Of a stretch of DNA of 64,000 bases, positions 1 to 12,248 are shown one piece after another. This DNA is from Crossaster papposus (taxonomy: Eukaryota; Echinodermata; Asteroidea; Velatida; Solasteridae). The stretch spans positions 1 to 64,000 of the forward strand of contig JBAIAA010001578.1 of NCBI GenBank assembly GCA_037893245.1, in the 5' to 3' direction. Below the pieces are notes generated by a model. That model searched no databases. It worked only from the letters and a program-made list of their open reading frames with translations, and was not told the DNA's origin. How positions within the stretch are numbered: position 1 is the stretch's first letter; every line of letters begins with the position of its first letter. A program made the position numbers and the translations under genes.

Positions 1-36
1 TATTTAACTCGAGGGCTTGTTCCCACATCATGTGTT
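1..36 (+). repeat. Monomer B, reference copy (36 bp, CTCGAG plus dyad)
   Basis: B begins with TATTT, like A, then carries AACTCGAGGGCTTG and ends CCCACATCATGTGTT. It contains two dyads: the palindrome CTCGAG at 8-13 and CACATCATGTG at 24-34 (5-bp arms around one C). It supplies the only regular CpG of the array. The consensus recurs 107 times, with starts at 1, 564, 1468, 2217, 2780, 4582, 4649, 5553, 6116, 6276, 6529, 6875, 7159, 9117 and so on; the remaining starts are given in the block entries. Forward frame three meets TAA in TTTAACTC, which is why many open frames stop exactly at B. Confidence 0.97.
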
Positions 37-67
37 TATTTCTTATGCACACTTCTTTCCCTTTACA
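37..67 (+). repeat. Monomer A, reference copy (31 bp)
   Basis: The unit starts TATTTCTTATGCACAC and ends CTTTCCCTTTACA. Twenty-four of 31 bases are pyrimidines, with a 13-base pyrimidine run (CTTCTTTCCCTTT) that contains the 9-base mirror repeat TTTCCCTTT. There is one G and no CpG. No stop triplet occurs in any of the three forward frames, while the reverse complement has TAA twice per unit. Common single-base variants across the window are TTTATTATG, TTTCGTATG, ACTTATTTCCC, TTCCTTTTAC and CTTTGCATA. They are unevenly spread and often shared between duplicated blocks. Confidence 0.98.
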
Positions 68-563
68 TATTTCTTATGCACACTTCTTTCCCATTACATA
101 TTTCTTATGTACACTTCTTTCCCTTTACATATTTCTTATGCACACTTCTTTCCCTTTACATATTTCTTATGCACACTTCTTTCCCTTTACATATTTCTTA
201 TGCACACTTCTTTCCCTTTACATATTTCTTATGCACACTTCTTTCCCTTTACATATTTCTTATGCACACTTCTTTCCCTTTACATATTTCTTATGCACAC
301 TTCTTTCCCTTTACATATTTCTTATGCACACTTCTTTCCCTTTACATATTTCTTATGCACACTTCTTTCCCTTTACATATTTCTTATGCACACATCTTTC
401 CCTTTACATATTTCTTATGCACACTTAGTTCCCTTTACATATTTCTTATTCACACTTCTTTCCCTTTACATATTTCTTATGCACACTTCTTTCCCTTTAC
501 ATATTTCTTATGCACACTTCTTTCCCTTTACATATTTCTTATGCACACTTCTTTCCCTTTACA

Positions 564-1467
564 TATTTAACTCGAGGGCTTGTTCCCACATCATGTGTTT
601 ATTTCTTATGCACACTTCTTTCCCTTTACATATTTCTTATGCACACTTCTTTCCCTTTACATATTTCTTATGCACACTTCTTTCCCTTTTCATATTTCTT
701 ATGCACACTTCTTTCCCTTTACATATTTCTTATGCACACTTCTTTCCCTTTACATATTTCTTATGCACACTTCTTTCCCTTTACATATTTCTTATGCACA
801 CTTCTTTCCCTTTACATATTTCTTATGCACACTTCTTTCCCTTTACATATTTCTTATGCACACTTCTTTCCCTTTACATATTTCTTATGCACACTTCTTT
901 CCCTTTACATATTTCTTATGCACACTTCTTTCCCTTTACATATTTCTTATGCACACTTCTTTCCCTTTACATATTTCTTATGCACACTTCTTTCCCTTTA
1001 CATATTTCTTATGCACACTTCTTTCCCTTTACATATTTCTTATGCACACTTCTTTCCCTTTACATATTTCTTATGCACTCTTCTTTCCCTTTACATATTT
1101 CTTATGCACACTTCTTTCCCTTTACATATTTCTTATGCACACTTCTTTCCCTTTACATATTTCTTATGCACACTTCTTTCCCTTTACATATTTCTTATGC
1201 ACACTTCTTTCCCTTTACATATTTCTTATGCACACTTCTTTCCCTTTACATATTTCTTATGCACACTTCTTTCCCTTTACATATTTCTTATGCACACATC
1301 TTTCCCTTTACATATTTCTTATGCACACTTAGTTCCCTTTACATATTTCTTATTCACACTTCTTTCCCTTTACATATTTCTTATGCACACTTCTTTCCCT
1401 TTACATATTTCTTATGCACACTTCTTTCCCTTTACATATTTCTTATGCACACTTCTTTCCCTTTACA
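564..1467. repeat. B + 28 A interval
   Basis: One B and 28 A units. Early markers are CCCTTTTCATA near 690 and GCACTCTTC near 1077. Both recur 2,216 bp downstream (near 2903 and 3293) after the B at 2780. The tail repeats the CACATCTTT, CTTAGTTCCC and TTATTCACAC markers of the 563-bp block at the same distance (152 bases from the TAG to the next B landmark), so the interval looks like a hybrid of two blocks. Confidence 0.9.
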
Positions 1468-2216
1468 TATTTAACTCGAGGGCTTGTTCCCACATCATGT
1501 GTTTATTTCTTATGCACACTTCTTTCCCTTTACATATTTCTTATGCACACTTCTTTCCCTTTACATATTTCTTATGCACACTTCTTTCCCTTTACATATT
1601 TCTTATGCACACTTCTTTCCCTTTACATATTTCTTATGCACACTTCTTTCCCTTTACATATTTCTTATGCACACTTCTTTCCCTTTACATATTTCTTATG
1701 CACACTTCTTTCCCTTTACATATTTCTTATGCACACTTCTTTCCCTTTACATATTTCTTATGCACACTTCTTTCCCTTTACATATTTCTTATGCACACTT
1801 CTTTCCCTTTACATATTTCTTATGCACACTTCTTTCCCTTTACATATTTCTTATGCACACTTCTTTCCCTTTACATATTTCTTATGCACACTTCTTTCCC
1901 TTTACATATTTCTTATGCACACTTCTTTCCCTTTACATATTTCTTATGCACACTTCTTTCCCTTTACATATTTCTTATGCACACTTCTTTCCCTTTACAT
2001 ATTTATTATGCACACTTCTTTCCCTTTACATATTTCTTATGCACACTTCTTTCCCTTTACATATTTCTTATGCACACTTCTTTCCCTTTACATATTTCTT
2101 ATGCACACTTCTTTCCCTTTACATATTTCTTATGCACACTTCTTTCCCTTTACATATTTCTTATGCACACTTCTTTCCCTTTACATATTTCTTATGCACA
2201 CTTCTTTCCCTTTACA
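1468..2216. repeat. B + 23 A interval
   Basis: One B and 23 A units, almost all consensus. The clearest variant is TTTATTATG near 2005. No other structure is visible. Confidence 0.9.
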
Positions 2217-2779
2217 TATTTAACTCGAGGGCTTGTTCCCACATCATGTGTTTATTTCTTATGCACACTTCTTTCCCTTTACATATTTCTTATGCACACT
2301 TCTTTCCCATTACATATTTCTTATGTACACTTCTTTCCCTTTACATATTTCTTATGCACACTTCTTTCCCTTTACATATTTCTTATGCACACTTCTTTCC
2401 CTTTACATATTTCTTATGCACACTTCTTTCCCTTTACATATTTCTTATGCACACTTCTTTCCCTTTACATATTTCTTATGCACACTTCTTTCCCTTTACA
2501 TATTTCTTATGCACACTTCTTTCCCTTTACATATTTCTTATGCACACTTCTTTCCCTTTACATATTTCTTATGCACACTTCTTTCCCTTTACATATTTCT
2601 TATGCACACATCTTTCCCTTTACATATTTCTTATGCACACTTAGTTCCCTTTACATATTTCTTATTCACACTTCTTTCCCTTTACATATTTCTTATGCAC
2701 ACTTCTTTCCCTTTACATATTTCTTATGCACACTTCTTTCCCTTTACATATTTCTTATGCACACTTCTTTCCCTTTACA
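2217..2779. repeat. 563-bp block, copy 2 (B + 17 A)
   Basis: Same length and the same ordered rare variants as 1-563 (CCCATTACA, TGTACAC, CACATCTTT, CTTAGTTCCC, TTATTCACAC), offset by exactly 2,216 bp. It begins the second copy of a higher-order segment that continues into the following interval. Confidence 0.93.
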
Positions 2780-4581
2780 TATTTAACTCGAGGGCTTGTT
2801 CCCACATCATGTGTTTATTTCTTATGCACACTTCTTTCCCTTTACATATTTCTTATGCACACTTCTTTCCCTTTACATATTTCTTATGCACACTTCTTTC
2901 CCTTTTCATATTTCTTATGCACACTTCTTTCCCTTTACATATTTCTTATGCACACTTCTTTCCCTTTACATATTTCTTATGCACACTTCTTTCCCTTTAC
3001 ATATTTCTTATGCACACTTCTTTCCCTTTACATATTTCTTATGCACACTTCTTTCCCTTTACATATTTCTTATGCACACTTCTTTCCCTTTACATATTTC
3101 TTATGCACACTTCTTTCCCTTTACATATTTCTTATGCACACTTCTTTCCCTTTACATATTTCTTATGCACACTTCTTTCCCTTTACATATTTCTTATGCA
3201 CACTTCTTTCCCTTTACATATTTCTTATGCACACTTCTTTCCCTTTACATATTTCTTATGCACACTTCTTTCCCTTTACATATTTCTTATGCACTCTTCT
3301 TTCCCTTTACATATTTCTTATGCACACTTCTTTCCCTTTACATATTTCTTATGCACACTTCTTTCCCTTTACATATTTCTTATGCACACTTCTTTTCCTT
3401 TCCATATTTCTTATGCACACTTCTTTCCCTTTACATATTTCTTATGCACACTTCTTTCCCTTTACATATTTCTTATGCACACTTCTTTCCCTTTACATAT
3501 TTCTTATGCACACTTCTTTCCCTTTACATATTTCTTATGCACACTTCTTTCCCTTTACATATTTCTTATGCACACTTCTTTCCCTTTACATATTTCTTAT
3601 GCACACTTCTTTCCCTTTACATATTTCTTATTCACACTTCTTTTCCTTTACATATTTCTTATGCACACTTCTTTCCCTTTACATATTTCTTATGCACACT
3701 TCTTTCCCTTTACATATTTCTTATGCACACTTCTTTCCCTTTACATATTTCTTATGCACACTTCTTTCCCTTTACATATTTCTTATGCACACTTCTTTCC
3801 CTTTTCATATTTCTTATGCACACTTCTTTCCCTTTACATATTTCTTATGCACACTTCTTTCCCTTTACATATTTCTTATGCACACTTCTTTCCCTTTACA
3901 TATTTCTTATGCACACTTCTTTCCCTTTACATATTTCTTATGCACACTTCTTTCCCTTTACATATTTCTTATGCACACTTCTTTCCCTTTACATATTTCT
4001 TATGCACACTTCTTTCCCTTTACATATTTCTTATGCACACTTCTTTCCCTTTACATATTTCTTATGCACACTTCTTTCCCTTTACATATTTCTTATGCAC
4101 ACTTCTTTCCCTTTACATATTTCTTATGCACACTTCTTTCCCTTTACATATTTCTTATGCACACTTCTTTCCCTTTACATATTTCTTATGCACACTTCTT
4201 TCCCTTTACATATTTCTTATGCACACTTCTTTCCCTTTACATATTTCTTATGCACACTTCTTTCCCTTTACATATTTCTTATGCACACTTCTTTCCCTTT
4301 ACATATTTCTTATGCACACTTCTTTCCCTTTACATATTTCTTATGCACACTTCTTTCCCTTTACATATTTCTTATGCACACTTCTTTCCCTTACATATTT
4401 CTTATGCACACTTCTTTCCCTTTACATATTTCTTATGCACACTTCTTTCCCTTTACATATTTCTTATGCACACTTCTTTCCCTTTACATATTTCTTATGC
4501 ACACTTCTTTCCCTTTACATATTTCTTATGCACACTTCTTTCCCTTTACATATTTCTTATGCACACTTCTTTCCCTTTACA
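2780..4581. repeat. B + 57 A interval (one 1-bp deletion)
   Basis: One B and 57 A units. The first ~500 bp match the start of the interval at 564 (offset 2,216). A 1-bp deletion, CCCTTACATA for CCCTTTACATA, lies near 4388. A similar one appears near 16513. Local variants include CCTTTCCATA near 3399 and TTATTCACAC near 3630. Confidence 0.9.
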
Positions 4582-5552
4582 TATTTAACTCGAGGGCTTG
4601 TTCCCACATCATGTGTTTATTTCGTATGCACACTTCTTTCCCTTTACATATTTAACTCGAGGGCTTGTTCCCACATCATGTGTTTATTTCTTATGCACAC
4701 TTCTTTCCCTTTACATATTTCTTATGCACACTTCTTTCCCTTTACATATTTCTTATGCACACTTCTTTCCCTTTACATATTTCTTATGCACACTTCTTTC
4801 CCTTTACATATTTCTTATGCACACTTCTTTCCCTTTACATATTTCTTATGCACACTTCTTTCCCTTTACATATTTCTTATGCACACTTCTTTCCCTTTAC
4901 ATATTTCTTATGCACACTTCTTTCCCTTTACATATTTCTTATGCACACTTCTTTCCCTTTAAATATTTCTTATGCACACTTCTTTCCCTTTACATATTTC
5001 TTATGCACACTTCTTTCCCTTTACATATTGCTTATGCACACTTCTTTCCCTTTACATATTTCTTATGCACACTTCTTTCCCTTTACATATTTCTTATGCA
5101 CACTTCTTTCCCTTTACATATTTCTTATGCACACTTCTTTCCCTTTACATATTTCTTATGCACAATTCTTTCCCTTTACATATTTCTTATGCACACTTCT
5201 TTCCCTTTACATATTTCTTATGCACACTTCTTTCCCTTTACATATTTCTTATGCACACTTCTTTCCCTTTACATATTTCTTATGCACACTTCTTTCCCTT
5301 TACATATTTCTTATGCACACTTCTTTCCCTTTACATATTTCTTATGCACACTTCTTTCCCTTTACATATTTATTATGCACACTTCTTTCCCTTTACATAT
5401 TTCTTATGCACACTTCTTTCCCTTTACATATTTCTTATGCACACTTCTTTCCCTTTACATATTTCTTATGCACACTTCTTTCCCTTTACATATTTCTTAT
5501 GCACACTTCTTTCCCTTTACATATTTCTTATGCACACTTCTTTCCCTTTACA
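4582..5552. repeat. B A B + 28 A interval
   Basis: Two B units 67 bp apart (4582 and 4649) are followed by 28 A units. The A unit between them carries TTTCGTATG near 4622. Further variants are CTTTAAATA near 4961, TATTGCTTATG near 5029, CACAATTC near 5163 and TTTATTATG near 5371. Confidence 0.9.
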
Positions 5553-6115
5553 TATTTAACTCGAGGGCTTGTTCCCACATCATGTGTTTATTTCTTATGC
5601 ACACTTCTTTCACTTTACATATTTCTTATGCACACTTCTTTCCCATTACATATTTCTTATGCACACTTCTTTCCCTTTACATATTTCTTATGCACACTTC
5701 TTTCCCTTTACATATTTCTTATGCACACTTCTTTCCCTTTACATATTTCTTATGCACACTTCTTTCCCTTTACATATTTCTTATGCACACTTCTTTCCCT
5801 TTACATATTTCTTATGCACACTTCTTTCCCTTTACATATTTCTTATGCACACTTCTTTCCCTTTACATATTTCTTATGCACACTTCTTTCCCTTTACATA
5901 TTTCTTATGCACACTTCTTTCCCTTTACATATTTCTTATGCACACATCTTTCCCTTTACATATTTCTTATGCACACTTAGTTCCCTTTACATATTTCTTA
6001 TTCACACTTCTTTCCCTTTACATATTTCTTATGCACACTTCTTTCCCTTTACATATTTCTTATGCACACTTCTTTCCCTTTACATATTTCTTATGCACAC
6101 TTCTTTCCCTTTACA
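5553..6115. repeat. 563-bp block, copy 3 (B + 17 A)
   Basis: Third copy of the 563-bp block, with CACATCTTT, CTTAGTTCCC and TTATTCACAC at the positions expected from 1-563. It differs from copies 1 and 2 by TTTCACTTTAC near 5610 and by lacking the TGTACAC variant. That suggests it separated from the other two earlier, or was partly overwritten. Confidence 0.92.
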
Positions 6116-7158
6116 TATTTAACTCGAGGGCTTGTTCCCACATCATGTGTTTATTTCTTATGCACACTTCTTTCCCTTTACATATTTCTTATGCACACTT
6201 CTTTCCCTTTACATATTTCTTATGCACACTTCTTTCCCTTTACATATTTCTTATGCACACTTCTTTCCCTTTACATATTTAACTCGAGGGCTTGTTCCCA
6301 CATCATGTGTTTATTTCTTATGCACACTTCTTTCCCTTTACATATTTCTTATGCACACTTCTTTCCCTTTACATATTTCTTATGCACACTTCTTTCCCTT
6401 TACATATTTCTTATGCACACTTCTTTCCCTTTACATATTTCTTATGCACACTTCTTTCCCTTTACATATTTCTTATGCACACTTCTTTCCCTTTACATAT
6501 TTCTTATGCACACTTCTTTCCCTTAACATATTTAACTCGAGGGCTTGTTCCCACATCATGTGTTTATTTCTTATGCACACTTCTTTCCCTTTACATATTT
6601 CTTATGCACACTTCTTTCCCTTTACATATTTCTTATGCACACTTCTTTCCCTTTACATATTTCTTATGCACACTTCTTTCCCTTTACATATTTCTTATGC
6701 ACACTTCTTTCCCTTTACATATTTCTTATGCACACTTCTTTCCCTTTACATATTTCTTATGCACACTTATTTCCCTTTACATATTTCTTATGCACACTTC
6801 TTTCCCTTTACATATTTCTTATGCACACTTCTTTCCCTTTACATATTTCTTATGCACACTTCTTTCCCTTTACATATTTAACTCGAGGGCTTGTTCCCAC
6901 ATCATGTGTTTATTTCTTATGCACACTTCTTTCCCTTTACATATTTCTTATGCACACTTCTTTCCCTTTACATATTTCTTATGCACACTTCTTTCCCTTT
7001 ACATATTTCTTATGCACACTTCTTTCCCTTTACATATTTCTTATGCACACTTCTTTCCCTTTACATATTTCTTATGCACACTTCTTTCCCTTTACATATT
7101 TCTTATGCACACTTCTTTCCCTTTACATATTTCTTATGCACACTTCTTTCCCTTTACA
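6116..7158. repeat. Short-spacing stretch: B units 4, 7, 10 and 8 A units apart
   Basis: B units start at 6116, 6276, 6529 and 6875, followed by 4, 7, 10 and 8 A units. The A unit just before the B at 6529 has CCCTTAACATA (changed base 6525). The same change, exactly 4 bases before a B, is seen at 53246 and 56175. Confidence 0.9.
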
Positions 7159-9116
7159 TATTTAACTCGAGGGATTGTTCCCACATCATGTGTTTATTTC
7201 TTATGCACACTTCTTTCCCTTTACATATTTCTTATGCACACTTCTTTCCCTTTACATATTTCTTATGCACACTTCTTTCCCTTTACATATTTCTTATGCA
7301 CACTTCTTTCCCTTTACATATTTCTTATGCACACTTCTTTTCCTTTACATATTTCTTATGCACACTTCTTTCCCTTTACATATTTCTTATGCACACTTCT
7401 TTCCCTTTACATATTTATTATGCACACTTCTTTCCCTTTACATATTTCTTATGCACACTTCTTTCCCTTTACATATTTCTTATGCACACTTCTTTCCCTT
7501 TACATATTTATTATGCACACTTCTTTCCGTTTACATATTTCTTATGCACACTTCTTTCCCTTTACATATTTCTTATGCACACTTCTTTCCCTTTACATAT
7601 TTCTTATGCACACTTCTTTCCCTTTACATATTTCTTATGCACACTTCTTTCCCTTTACATATTTCTTATGCACACTTCTTTCCCTTTACATATTTCTTAT
7701 GCACACTTCTTTCCCTTTACATATTTCTTATGCACACTTCTTTCCCTTTACATATTTCTTATGCACACTTCTTTCCCTTTACATATTTCTTATGCACACT
7801 TCTTTCCCTTTACATATTTCTTATGCACACTTCTTTCCCTTTACATATTTCTTATGCACACTTCTTTCCCTTTACATATTTCTTATGCACGATGCTTTCC
7901 CTTTACATATTTCTTATGCACACTTCTTTCCCTTTACATATTTCTTATGCACACTTCTTTCCATTTACATATTTCTTATGCACACTTCTTTCCCTTTACA
8001 TATTTCTTATGCACACTTCTTTCCCTTTACATATTTCTTATGCACACTTCTTTCCCTTTACATATTTCTTATGCACACTTCTTTCCCTTTACATATTTCT
8101 TATGCACACTTCTTTCCCTTTACATATTTCTTATGCACACTTCTTTCCCTTTACATATTTCTTATGCACACTTCTTTCCCTTTACATATTTCTTATGCAC
8201 ACTTCTTTCCCTTTACATATTTCTTATGCACACTTCTTTCCCTTTACATATTTCTTATGCACACTTCTTTCCCTTTACATATTTCTTATGCACACTTCTT
8301 TCCCTTTACATATTTCTTATGCACACTTCTTTCCCTTTACATATTTCTTATGCACACTTCTTTCCCTTTACATATTTCTTATGCACACTTCTTTCCCTTT
8401 ACATATTTCTTATGCACACTTCTTTCCCTTTACATATTTCGTATGCACACTTCTTTCCCTTTACATATTTCTTATGCACACTTCTTTCCCTTTACATATT
8501 TCTTATGCACACTTCTTTCCCTTTACATATTTCTTATGCACACTTCTTTCCCTTTACATATTTCTTATGCACACTTCTTTCCCTTTATATATTTCTTATG
8601 CACACTTCTTTCCCTTTACATATTTCGTATGCACACTTCTTTCCCTTTACATATTTCTTATGCACACTTCTTTCCCTTTACATATTTCTTATGCACACTT
8701 CTTTCCCTTTACATATTTCTTATGCACACTTCTTTACCTTTACATATTTCTTATGCACACTTCTTTCCCTTTACATATTTCTTATGCACACTTCTTTCCC
8801 TTTACATATTTCTTATGCACACTTATTTCCCTTTACATATTTCTTATGCACACTTCTTTCCCTTTACATATTTCTTATGCACACTTCTTTCCCTTTACAT
8901 ATTTCTTATGCACACTTCTTTCCCTTTACATATTTCTTATGCACACTTCTTTCCCTTTACATATTTATTATGCACACTTCTTTCCCTTTACATATTTCTT
9001 ATGCACACTTCTTTCCCTTTACATATTTCTTATGCACACTTCTTTCCCTTTACATATTTCTTATGCACACTTCTTTCCCTTTACATATTTCTTATGCACA
9101 CTTCTTTCCCTTTACA
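7159..9116. repeat. B + 62 A interval
   Basis: One B (with GGGATTG instead of GGGCTTG at 7171-7177) and 62 A units. Variants are scattered and mostly private: TTTATTATG near 7411, 7508 and 8963, CCGTTTACA near 7528, GCACGATGC near 7888, and TTTCGTATG near 8440 and 8628. Confidence 0.9.
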
Positions 9117-10650
9117 TATTTCACTCGAGGGCTTGTTCCCACATCATGTGTTTATTTCTTATGCACACTTCTTTCCCTTTACATATTTAACTCGAGGGCT
9201 TGTTCCCACATCATGTGTTTATTTCTTATGCACACTTCTTTCCCTTTACATATTTCTTATGCACACTTCTTTCCCTTTACATATTTCTTATGCACACTTC
9301 TTTCCCTTTACATATTTCTTATGCACACTTCTTTCCCTTTACATATTTCTTTTGCACACTTCTTTCCCTTTACATATTTCTTATGCACACTTCTTTCCCT
9401 TTACATATTTCTTATGCACACTTCTTTCCCTTTACATATTTCTTATGCACACTTCTTTCCCTTTACATATTTCTTATGCACACTTCTTTCCCTTTACATA
9501 TTTAACTCGAGGGCTTGTTCCCACATCATGTGTTTATTTCTTATGCACACTTCTTTCCCTTTACATATTTCTTATGCACACTTCTTTCCCTTTACATATT
9601 TCTTATGCACACTTCTTTCCCTTTACATATTCCTTATGCACACTTCTTTCCCTTTACATATTTCTTATGCACACTTCTTTCCCTTTACATATTTCTTATG
9701 CACACTTCTTTCCCTTTACATATTTCTTATGCACACTTCTTTCCCTTTACATATTTCTTATGCACACTTCTTTCCCTTTACATATTTCTTATGCACACTT
9801 CTTTCCCTTTACATATTTCTTATGCACACTTCTTTCCCTTTACATATTTCTTATGCACACTTCTTTCCCTTTACATATTTCTTATGCACACTTCTTTCCC
9901 TTTACATATTTCTTATGCACACTTCTTTCCCTTTACATATTTCTTATGCACACTTCTTTCCCTTTACATATTTCTTATGCACACTTCTTTCCCTTTACAT
10001 ATTTCTTACGCACACTTCTTTCCCTTTACATATTTCTTATGCACACTTCTTTCCCTTTACATATTTCTTATGCGCACTTCTTTCCCTTTACATATTTCTT
10101 ATGCACACTTCTTTCCCTTTACATATTTCTTATGCACACTTCTTTCCCTTTACATATTTCTTATGCACACTTCTTTCCCTTTACATATTTCTTATGCACA
10201 CTTCTTTCCCTTTACATATTTCTTATGCACACTTCTTTCCCTTTACATATTTCTTATGCACACTTCTTTCCCTTTACATATTTCTTATGCACACTTCTTT
10301 CCCTTTACATATTTCTTATGCACACTTCTTTCCCTTTACATATTTCTTATGCACACTTCTTTCCCTTTACATATTTCTTATGCACACTTCTTTCCCTTCA
10401 CATATTTCTTATGCACACTTTTTTCCCTTTACATATTTCTTATGCACACTTCTTTCCCTTTACATATTTCTTATGCACACTTCTTTCCTTTTACATATTT
10501 CTAATGCACACTTCTTTCCCTTTACATATTTCTTTTGCACACTTCTTTCCCTTTACATATTTCTTATGCACACTTCTTTCCCTTTACATATTTCTTATGC
10601 ACACTTCTTTCCCTTTACATATTTCTTATGCACACTTCTTTCCCTTTACA
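9117..10650. repeat. 1,534-bp tandem duplication, copy 1 (B A B A9 B A36)
   Basis: B units start at 9117, 9184 and 9499. The first has TATTTCACTCGAG instead of TATTTAACTCGAG. Markers are T at 9352 (CTTTTGCAC) and C at 9632 (ATTCCTTATG). All three recur exactly 1,534 bp later. The end of the block holds the less regular variants TTACGCAC near 10010, ATGCGCAC near 10073 and TTTCTAATG near 10502. Confidence 0.95.
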
Positions 10651-12215
10651 TATTTCACTCGAGGGCTTGTTCCCACATCATGTGTTTATTTCTTATGCAC
10701 ACTTCTTTCCCTTTACATATTTAACTCGAGGGCTTGTTCCCACATCATGTGTTTATTTCTTATGCACACTTCTTTCCCTTTACATATTTCTTATGCACAC
10801 TTCTTTCCCTTTACATATTTCTTATGCACACTTCTTTCCCTTTACATATTTCTTATGCACACTTCTTTCCCTTTACATATTTCTTTTGCACACTTCTTTC
10901 CCTTTACATATTTCTTATGCACACTTCTTTCCCTTTACATATTTCTTATGCACACTTCTTTCCCTTTACATATTTCTTATGCACACTTCTTTCCCTTTAC
11001 ATATTTCTTATGCACACTTCTTTCCCTTTACATATTTAACTCGAGGGCTTGTTCCCACATCATGTGTTTATTTCTTATGCACACTTCTTTCCCTTTACAT
11101 ATTTCTTATGCACACTTCTTTCCCTTTACATATTTCTTATGCACACTTCTTTCCCTTTACATATTCCTTATGCACACTTCTTTCCCTTTACATATTTCTT
11201 ATGCACACTTCTTTCCCTTTACATATTTCTTATGCACACTTCTTTCCCTTTACATATTTCTTATGCACACTTCTTTCCCTTTACATATTTCTTATGCACA
11301 CTTCTTTCCCTTTACATATTTCTTATGCACACTTCTTTCCCTTTACATATTTCTTATGCACACTTCTTTCCCTTTACATATTTCTTATGCACACTTCTTT
11401 CCCTTTACATATTTCTTATGCACACTTCTTTCCCTTTACATATTTCTTATGCACACTTCTTTCCCTTTACATATTTCTTATGCACACTTCTTTCCCTTTA
11501 CATATTTCTTATGCACACTTCTTTCCCTTTACATATTTCTTATGCACACTTCTTTCCCTTTACATATTTCTTATGCACACTTCTTTCCCTTTACATATTT
11601 CTTATGCACACTTCTTTCCCTTTACATATTTCTTATGCACACTTCTTTCCCTTTACATATTTCTTATGCACACTTCTTTCCCTTTACATATTTCTTATGC
11701 ACACTTCTTTCCCTTTACATATTTCTTATGCACACTTCTTTCCCTTTACATATTTCTTATGCACACTTCTTTCCCTTTACATATTTCTTATGCACACTTC
11801 TTTCCCTTTACATATTTCTTATGCACACTTCTTTCCCTTTACATATTTCTTATGCACACTTCTTTCCCTTTACATATTTCTTATGCACACTTCTTTCCCT
11901 TTACATATTTCTTATGCACACTTCTTTCCCTTTACATATTTCTTATGCACACTTCTTTCCCTTTACATATTTCTTATGCACACTTCTTTCCCTTTACATA
12001 TTTCTTATGCACACTTCTTTCCCTTTACATATTTCTTATGCACACTTCTTTCCCTTTACATATTTCTTATGCACACTTCTTTCCCTTTACATATTTCTTA
12101 TGCACACTTCTTTCCCTTTACATATTTCTTATGCACACTTCTTTCCCTTTACATATTTCTTATGCACACTTCTTTCCCTTTACATATTTCTTATGCACAC
12201 TTCTTTCCCTTTACA
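10651..12215. repeat. 1,534-bp tandem duplication, copy 2 (B A B A9 B A37)
   Basis: B units start at 10651, 10718 and 11033, the first again with TATTTCACTCGAG. Markers at 10886 and 11166 match 9352 and 9632 at an offset of 1,534. After the fourth A unit following the last B, I see about 33 A units with no deviation, unlike the more variable matching part of copy 1. Confidence 0.95.
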
Positions 12216-12248
12216 TATTTACTCGAGGCTTGTTCCCACATCATTCTT
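12216..12248 (+). repeat. Degenerate B monomer (33 bp)
   Basis: This is the only B with internal deletions. One A and one G are missing around the hexamer (ACTCGAGGCTTG), and the 3' dyad is destroyed (CATCATTCTT in place of CATCATGTGTT). The CTCGAG hexamer is kept. It sits between two of the most uniform A tracts of the window. No other B shares these changes. Confidence 0.95.

Larger units (their letters stand above)
1..563. repeat. 563-bp block, copy 1 (B + 17 A)
   Basis: One B is followed by 17 A units. The block carries a diagnostic set of rare variants: CCCATTACA near 92, TTATGTACAC near 110, CACATCTTT near 393, CTTAGTTCCC near 426 and TTATTCACAC near 450. The same ordered set recurs in the blocks at 2217 and 5553. 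The last three markers also recur at the end of the next interval (near 1297-1354). Shared rare variants at fixed distance from the next B show that these are copies of one segment and not independent mutations. Confidence 0.93.

Noticed and set aside
1-36. B as a mobile element with TATTT target-site duplications
   Set aside because: TATTT is also the start of every A unit, so the apparent duplication follows from the shared register. At 31 bp of unique sequence B is too short to encode anything, and its placement is explained by block copying.
43-51. TTATGCACA in every A unit matches the bacterial DnaA-box consensus TTATNCACA, which would resemble a huge iteron origin
   Set aside because: The match is one 9-mer inside a monomer copied about 1,900 times. 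There is no replication gene, no AT-rich unwinding region distinct from the repeat, and the array is not prokaryotic in character.
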